Of a stretch of DNA of 9,105 nucleotides, positions 6,308 to 9,105 are shown piece by piece. Position numbers and translations under genes: made by a program. Below the pieces are notes generated by a model. The model worked only from the letters and a program-made list of their open reading frames with translations, was not told where the DNA came from and made no database searches. The first letter of the stretch is position 1. The number at the start of each line of letters is the position of its first letter. Origin of the DNA: Pseudomonadota bacterium (GTDB taxonomy: Bacteria; Pseudomonadota; Alphaproteobacteria; Acetobacterales; Acetobacteraceae); assembly GCA_021815835.1 (NCBI GenBank), contig JAKAZN010000043.1, positions 1-9,105 of the forward strand. The letters run 5' to 3'.

Positions 6308-8254
6308 CTACCCAGCCTGCTTGACGCGCATGTACCATTCCACCAGCCGGCGAACCTGGCGATCCGTGTAGCCGCGTTCGGCCATGCGGCTCACGAACTC
6401 GGCGTGCTTCTTCTCGGACTCGCCATCCTTCTTGGAGCCGAAGCTGATGACCGGCAGCAGCTCCTCGACCTGGGAGAACATCCGCCGCTCGATCACTTCG
6501 CGGATCTTCTCGTAGCTGGTCCAGGACGGGTTCTTGCCGTTGTTGTTGGCCCGCGCCCGGAGGGAGAACTTCACCACCTCGTTGCGGAAATCCTTCGGGT
6601 TGGCGATCCCGGCCGGCTTCTCGATCTTCGTCAGTTCCTGGTTCAACAGCTCGCGGTTGAGCATCTGGCCGGTGTCGGGATCCTTGTAATCCACGTCCTC
6701 GATCCAGGCATCGGCATAGGAGACGTAGCGGTCGAACAGGTTCTGGCCGTAATCGTGGTAGGATTCCAGGTAGGCTTTCTGGATCTCGTTGCCGATGAAC
6801 TCGGCGTAGCGCGGCGCCAGTTCGCCCTTGATGAATTCCAGGTAGCGCTTTTCGGTCTCGGCCGGCAGTTGGTCGCGGCGGATGGACTGCTCCAGCACAT
6901 ACATCAGATGCACCGGATCGGCGGCGATCTCGGTCGTGTCGTGATTGAAGGTCGCGGCCAGCACCTTGAAGGCAAAGCGGGTGGACGCGCCGTCCATTCC
7001 TTCCTCGACGCCGGCGGAATCCTTGTATTCCTGCAAGGACCGCGCACGGGGATCAGTCTCCTTCAGCGATTCTCCGTCATAGACGCGCATCTTCGCATAC
7101 AGGGTGGAATTCTCATGCCGGCGCAGCCGGCTCAGCACCGAGAACCGGGCCAGCATCTCCAACGTGGCCGGCGCGCAAGGGGCGCGCGACAGCTCGGAGC
7201 TGACCACCAGCTTGTCGTAGATTTTCTGTTCTTCCGTCACCCGCAGGCAGTACGGCACCTTGATCACGTAGATTCGGTCGATGAAGGCTTCGTTGTTGCG
7301 GTTGTTCTTGAAGGTTTGCCACTCCGCCTCGTTCGAATGCGCCAGGATGATGCCGGAGAACGGGATCGCGCCGATATTCTCGGTGCCGATATAGTTTCCC
7401 TCCTGCGTCGCCGTCAGCAGCGGGTGCAGCATCTTGATCGGCGCCTTGAACATCTCGACGAACTCGAGCACGCCCTGGTTGGCGCGGTTCAGCCCGCCCG
7501 AATAGCTGTAGGCGTCGGGATCGTTCTGCGCGTGCAGCTCCAGCTTGCGAATATCGACCTTGCCCACCAGCGAGGAGATATCCTGGTTGTTCTCGTCGCC
7601 CGGCTCGGTCTTGGCGATCGCGATCTGACGCAACCGGGACGGCAGCAGCTTCGCGACCCGGAACCGGGTGATGTCGCCGTTGAACTCATCCAGCCGCTTG
7701 AGGCACCAGGGCGACATCAGCCCGTTCAGGCGCCGGCGCGGAATCCCATACTTCTCCTCCAGCAACGGACCCATCCGCTCGGGATCGAACAGGCCGAGCG
7801 GGCTCTCGAATACCGGGCTCAGCGCATCGCCCGCCTTCAGCACATAGACGGGATGGACCTCCATCAGCGCCTTCACCCGTTCGGCGAGCGACGATTTGCC
7901 GCCGCCAACCGGGCCCAGCAGATACATGATCTGCTTGCGCTCCTCGAGGCCCTGCGCGGCATGGCGCAGGAACCCGACGATCCGCTCGATCGTCTCCTCC
8001 ATGCCGTAGAATTCGCTGAAGGCGGGATAGACGCGGATGGTGCGGTTCATGAAGATGCGCCCGAGCCGCGCATCCTTGGAGGTATCGACCATCTCCGGCT
8101 CGCCGATCGCGGCGAGCAGCCGCTCGGTGGCGGTCGCGTACATCATCGGGTTGTCGCGACAGGCCTCCAGATACTCGGCAAGCGAGTAATCCGCCTCCCG
8201 ATGCGCCTCAAAGTTGCGCGTGTAGGTGGAGAAGATGTCATCGAGCGCGTGCAT
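6308..8254 (-). CDS. prkA: PrkA family AAA+ serine protein kinase/protease (YeaG-like)
   Basis: 648 aa, matching PrkA/YeaG (about 640-650). The family joins an N-terminal AAA+ ATPase to a C-terminal domain once likened to eukaryotic kinases; B. subtilis PrkA has been reported both as a protein kinase and as a Lon-like ATP-dependent protease acting in sporulation. Visible: Walker A GPVGGGKS (114-121), a Walker-B-like segment GVLEFVEM (261-268), sensor-1 region IILAHSNEAEW (302-312; Asn308), arginine-finger candidate FIDRI (Arg327), and GMDGASTRF (419-427) near the end of the AAA+ part. ATG 8254 is chosen because MHALDDIFSTYTRNFEAHRE is the typical N terminus and GGAG lies 6 bases upstream; an ATG 33 codons further up adds a low-complexity extension with no family support. 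First gene of the prkA-yeaH-spoVR operon. A sigma-54-like promoter candidate lies 44-59 bases before the start. Confidence 0.97.
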   Translation of the reverse strand: MHALDDIFSTYTRNFEAHREADYSLAEYLEACRDNPMMYATATERLLAAIGEPEMVDTSKDARLGRIFMNRTIRVYPAFSEFYGMEETIERIVGFLRHAAQGLEERKQIMYLLGPVGGGKSSLAERVKALMEVHPVYVLKAGDALSPVFESPLGLFDPERMGPLLEEKYGIPRRRLNGLMSPWCLKRLDEFNGDITRFRVAKLLPSRLRQIAIAKTEPGDENNQDISSLVGKVDIRKLELHAQNDPDAYSYSGGLNRANQGVLEFVEMFKAPIKMLHPLLTATQEGNYIGTENIGAIPFSGIILAHSNEAEWQTFKNNRNNEAFIDRIYVIKVPYCLRVTEEQKIYDKLVVSSELSRAPCAPATLEMLARFSVLSRLRRHENSTLYAKMRVYDGESLKETDPRARSLQEYKDSAGVEEGMDGASTRFAFKVLAATFNHDTTEIAADPVHLMYVLEQSIRRDQLPAETEKRYLEFIKGELAPRYAEFIGNEIQKAYLESYHDYGQNLFDRYVSYADAWIEDVDYKDPDTGQMLNRELLNQELTKIEKPAGIANPKDFRNEVVKFSLRARANNNGKNPSWTSYEKIREVIERRMFSQVEELLPVISFGSKKDGESEKKHAEFVSRMAERGYTDRQVRRLVEWYMRVKQAG

Positions 8255-8294
8255 GGGCCGCTCCGAGTTGAGAGAAGAAAAGGTCCTCGCCCCC

Positions 8295-8441
8295 TTATGC
8301 AAGATGGGCGCAAGCGTAGCGGATCGAACCGGAGTCGCGCGACTTTTTTTCATCTGTGGCGCGCGCGCCGCGGTCGCGGGCGCGAAAGGCGCGCCACGCC
8401 GCGGCGGAATGGACGGATGCGCCGGAGAGAGATCGCCGCAT
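8295..8441 (-). CDS. Doubtful 48-codon leader ORF upstream of prkA
   Basis: ATG at 8439-8441, stop TAA at 8295-8297, predicted product 48 aa, Arg/Ala/Ser-rich (begins MRRSLSGASVHSAAAW). Its upstream sequence TCGGAGCGGCCTGCC-ATG closely copies the prkA start region TCGGAGCGGCCC-ATG, so it has a good GGAG site. Against it: about 70% GC at third positions by hand count, lower than in the neighbouring genes, no recognisable domain, and overlap with the sigma-54-like element. It could be a leader peptide, or the repeat could be chance or an old duplication. Confidence 0.15.
   Translation of the reverse strand: MRRSLSGASVHSAAAWRAFRARDRGARATDEKKSRDSGSIRYACAHLA
8298..8313 (-). promoter_or_regulatory. 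Sigma-54-like -24/-12 promoter candidate for prkA
   Basis: On the minus strand the sequence reads TTGCGCC-catc-TTGCA. The consensus is TGGCACG-N4-TTGCA. The -12 half is exact and the spacing is exact, but the -24 half matches only 4 of 7 and the normally invariant GG is TG. The inferred start of transcription (about 8288) would leave a leader of about 34 bases with the prkA GGAG inside it. In E. coli yeaGH is reported as nitrogen-regulated, which makes this position attractive. Tentative. Confidence 0.3.
8333..8350 (+). terminator. Palindrome followed by T tract (plus-strand terminator-like)
   Basis: AGTCGCGCGACT (8333-8344) is a perfect 12-base palindrome, with Ts continuing to 8350. As RNA from the plus strand it gives a stem of only 4 bp (four-base loop) followed by a U run. 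No plus-strand gene lies upstream, only the antisense of prkA, so it may stop antisense transcription, or it may be a protein-binding palindrome in the prkA promoter. Confidence 0.2.
8357..8396. repeat. GC-rich 8-bp inverted repeat in the prkA upstream region
   Basis: TGGCGCGC (8357-8364) pairs exactly with GCGCGCCA (8389-8396) across a 24-base loop. The left arm lies within GGCGCGCGCGCC (8358-8369) and the right within GGCGCGCC (8388-8395), each palindromic. In DNA this GC-rich some inverted repeats are expected by chance, so a function is uncertain. Confidence 0.35.
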
Positions 8442-8462
8442 GGCAGGCCGCTCCGATAGGTG

Positions 8463-8489
8463 CGGGAGTGCCGCCGGAGGCGACTCCCG
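8463..8489. repeat. Bulged 11-bp hairpin upstream of prkA
   Basis: CGGGAGT (8463-8469) pairs with ACTCCCG (8483-8489); inside, after a 2-base bulge (8470-8471), CGCC (8472-8475) pairs with GGCG (8479-8482) over a GGA loop. No T tract follows on either strand. It lies about 200 bases before the prkA start and 170 bases after the repressor stop. It could be a transcript-end structure for the repressor mRNA or an activator-binding dyad for the prkA promoter. Confidence 0.45.
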
Positions 8490-8658
8490 AGCGCACCAGA
8501 CTACGACCGTATGACGAACAAATGGTTACTTTCGGCGCATTTCGGACATCATTTTCGCATCCCCGAGCACCCGCGCCCCCTCCCCCGCCCCGCCGCGCCA
8601 CCTGCCGCTTGTTTGAGCGAAAACGGCTCCCAACGCGGGCAGACGCGGTCCGAACCGG

Positions 8659-9012
8659 TCAACCCGAGAGCGGCTCGCCCGCCAACCGCGCCATGCGCCG
8701 CGCCGTGCGCAGCAGAAATTGGCGATCCTCGGCCGCGCACGCCCGGTAGAGGCGCAACAGAGCCAGTTCGTCGCCGCTCGCCGCCAACGCCGGGGCGCGG
8801 CTCGCGGCGCCGTGGACCAGGTACTCGACCCCCACCTCCAGCGCCGCCGCGATCGCCGCCAGATGCGCGGTGACCTGGCCGGCCCGCCCGGTCTCCCACT
8901 GCGCCACGGCGCTGCGCGAAACCCCGGTCCGCGCGGCCAGCGCGTCCTGGGTCAGGCCGCGCTCGCGGCGGGTTTCGCGGATGCGCCGGCCGATCTCGGG
9001 GGATGGGGTCAT
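8659..9012 (-). CDS. XRE/Cro-family transcriptional repressor
   Basis: 117 aa. The N-terminal half is a lambda-repressor-like HTH: IGRRIRETRRERGLTQDALA (residues 7-26), then the turn AARTG and recognition helix SRSAVAQWETGR (32-43), ending around HLAAIAAALEVGVEYLV (50-66). A linker is followed by a short C-terminal helical segment (ELALLRLYRACAAEDRQFLL, 82-101), a pattern typical of small repressors that dimerise through the tail. There is no peptidase-type cleavage domain. ATG 9012 is fixed by an in-frame TGA at 9019-9021. No strong Shine-Dalgarno is seen. It probably represses its own gene and a divergent gene beyond the right edge: two matching dyad sites lie in its upstream DNA. The 404-base gap makes co-transcription with prkA doubtful, though it could still act on that region. 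Confidence 0.92.
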   Translation of the reverse strand: MTPSPEIGRRIRETRRERGLTQDALAARTGVSRSAVAQWETGRAGQVTAHLAAIAAALEVGVEYLVHGAASRAPALAASGDELALLRLYRACAAEDRQFLLRTARRMARLAGEPLSG

Positions 9013-9022
9013 GCCGCATCAT

Positions 9023-9037
9023 GTCAGATGGACTAAC
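9023..9037. promoter_or_regulatory. Putative repressor operator, copy 1
   Basis: GTCAGA-TGG-ACTAAC; read on the other strand GTTAGT-CCA-TCTGAC. Arms GTCAG/CTAAC match as an imperfect inverted repeat (4 of 5). The outer 12 bases are identical to copy 2, only the three central bases differ. It lies 10 bases before the repressor start codon, where binding would block its expression. Confidence 0.6.
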
Positions 9038-9062
9038 GCCAAGCAAGAATTTCCGGCGCCAT

Positions 9063-9092
9063 ATGTTATTTCTGTTGACAGATCGACGTCAG
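9063..9092 (-). promoter_or_regulatory. Candidate promoter of the XRE repressor gene
   Basis: On the minus strand, CTGACG (9092-9087) as -35 and TAACAT (9068-9063) as -10 are separated by 18 bases; each matches the sigma-70 consensus at 4 of 6. The local DNA is clearly AT-richer than the genes. Operator copy 2 overlaps the -35. Confidence 0.3.
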
Positions 9093-9105
9093 ACATACTA
9101 ACAGT
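9075..9105 (+). promoter_or_regulatory. Candidate divergent promoter for a gene beyond the right edge
   Basis: TTGACA at 9075-9080 is a perfect sigma-70 -35 on the plus strand and sits inside TCTGT-TG-ACAGA (9071-9082), a 5-bp-arm dyad. A -10 would fall at about 9097-9104 (sequence CTAACAGT), where the match is poor (TAACAG at an 18-base spacing), and the window ends before any start codon. It implies a divergently transcribed gene, as in repressor/cro-like pairs, but this cannot be confirmed here. Confidence 0.35.
9088..9102. promoter_or_regulatory. Putative repressor operator, copy 2
   Basis: GTCAGA-CAT-ACTAAC, identical to copy 1 in all twelve outer bases and exactly 65 bases from it. It overlaps the -35 candidate of the repressor's own promoter and lies between TTGACA (9075-9080) and the expected -10 of a plus-strand promoter, so one bound dimer could shut both. 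Confidence 0.6.

Larger units (their letters stand above)
8255..8658. other. 404-base intergenic region upstream of the prkA operon
   Basis: No protein-coding gene is convincing here. The stretch holds the likely prkA promoter, several inverted repeats (8333-8344, 8357-8396, 8463-8489), a run of seven Ts (8344-8350) and a patch at about 8500-8560 that is visibly less GC-rich than its surroundings and so a plausible second promoter zone. An 11-base sequence, GGCCGCTCCGA, occurs at 8256-8266 (the prkA ribosome-binding region) and again at 8446-8456. I see no tRNA, CRISPR or insertion-sequence remnant. Confidence 0.7.

Noticed and set aside
5062..6324. A 420-codon plus-strand open frame opposite yeaH.
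   Set aside because: Same reason: a shadow of yeaH, no start signal and no family features.
8491..8500. GCACCAG half-site considered as an NtrC binding site for a sigma-54 promoter.
   Set aside because: Only one half of the palindrome is present; no partner half at the right spacing.
8255..8658. EcfG-type promoter (GGAAC...GTT) before prkA.
   Set aside because: No GGAAC is present on the minus strand in this region.
6074..8749. An 891-codon open frame on the plus strand opposite yeaH and prkA.
   Set aside because: It is the antisense of two securely identified genes. Long stop-free antisense frames are expected in very GC-rich coding DNA, and the translation shows no recognisable domain.
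8460..8873. A 137-codon Pro/Arg-rich plus-strand frame across the intergenic region and the XRE gene.
   Set aside because: Composition is that of a reversed GC-rich frame; it overlaps the clear XRE gene antisense.

Overview
The window is high-GC DNA with tightly packed genes, ATGA stop/start overlaps and strongly GC-biased third codon positions. Together with the gene content (a split aconitase-X pair, single-domain QueF, QueG, and a PrkA/DUF444/SpoVR cluster) this suggests an alphaproteobacterium, perhaps of the Rhodospirillales/Acetobacteraceae type. That placement is inference; no rRNA or other marker gene is present.

Left block, plus strand (1-3432): the last 37 codons of an unrecognised gene, then the large (168-1406) and small (1403-1822) subunits of a heterodimeric aconitase-X-like dehydratase, then queF (1819-2283), each joined to the next by a 4-base ATGA overlap. 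After an 84-base gap holding a weak terminator-like hairpin comes queG (2368-3432). QueF reduces preQ0 to preQ1 and QueG reduces epoxyqueuosine to queuosine, so the block holds two steps of queuosine (tRNA wobble base) synthesis beside an aconitase-X enzyme that has no known role there. Both AcnX subunits depart from the best-known AcnX signatures.

Middle block, minus strand (8254 down to 3440): prkA (AAA+ protein kinase/protease family), a yeaH-like DUF444 protein with a VWA-type metal site, and spoVR (ycgB-like). prkA and yeaH are 22 bases apart and yeaH overlaps spoVR by ATGA, so the three form one likely operon, a stationary-phase/starvation module. It converges on queG with 7 bases between the stop codons. 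The last nine bases of the two genes are identical (GCGCCCTGA), so they form a perfect inverted repeat across the junction.

Right block (8255-9105): a 404-base non-coding stretch upstream of prkA carries a sigma-54-like promoter candidate, several inverted repeats and a doubtful 48-codon ORF with a copy of the prkA ribosome-binding region. Next is a minus-strand XRE/Cro-family repressor gene (8659-9012). Its own upstream DNA (about 46% GC by hand count) carries two copies of a 15-base partly palindromic site 65 bases apart, which look like its operators. A divergent plus-strand gene probably begins just beyond the window.

The parts least explained by known biology are the variant AcnX pair translationally coupled to queF, and the repressor/operator region at the right edge.
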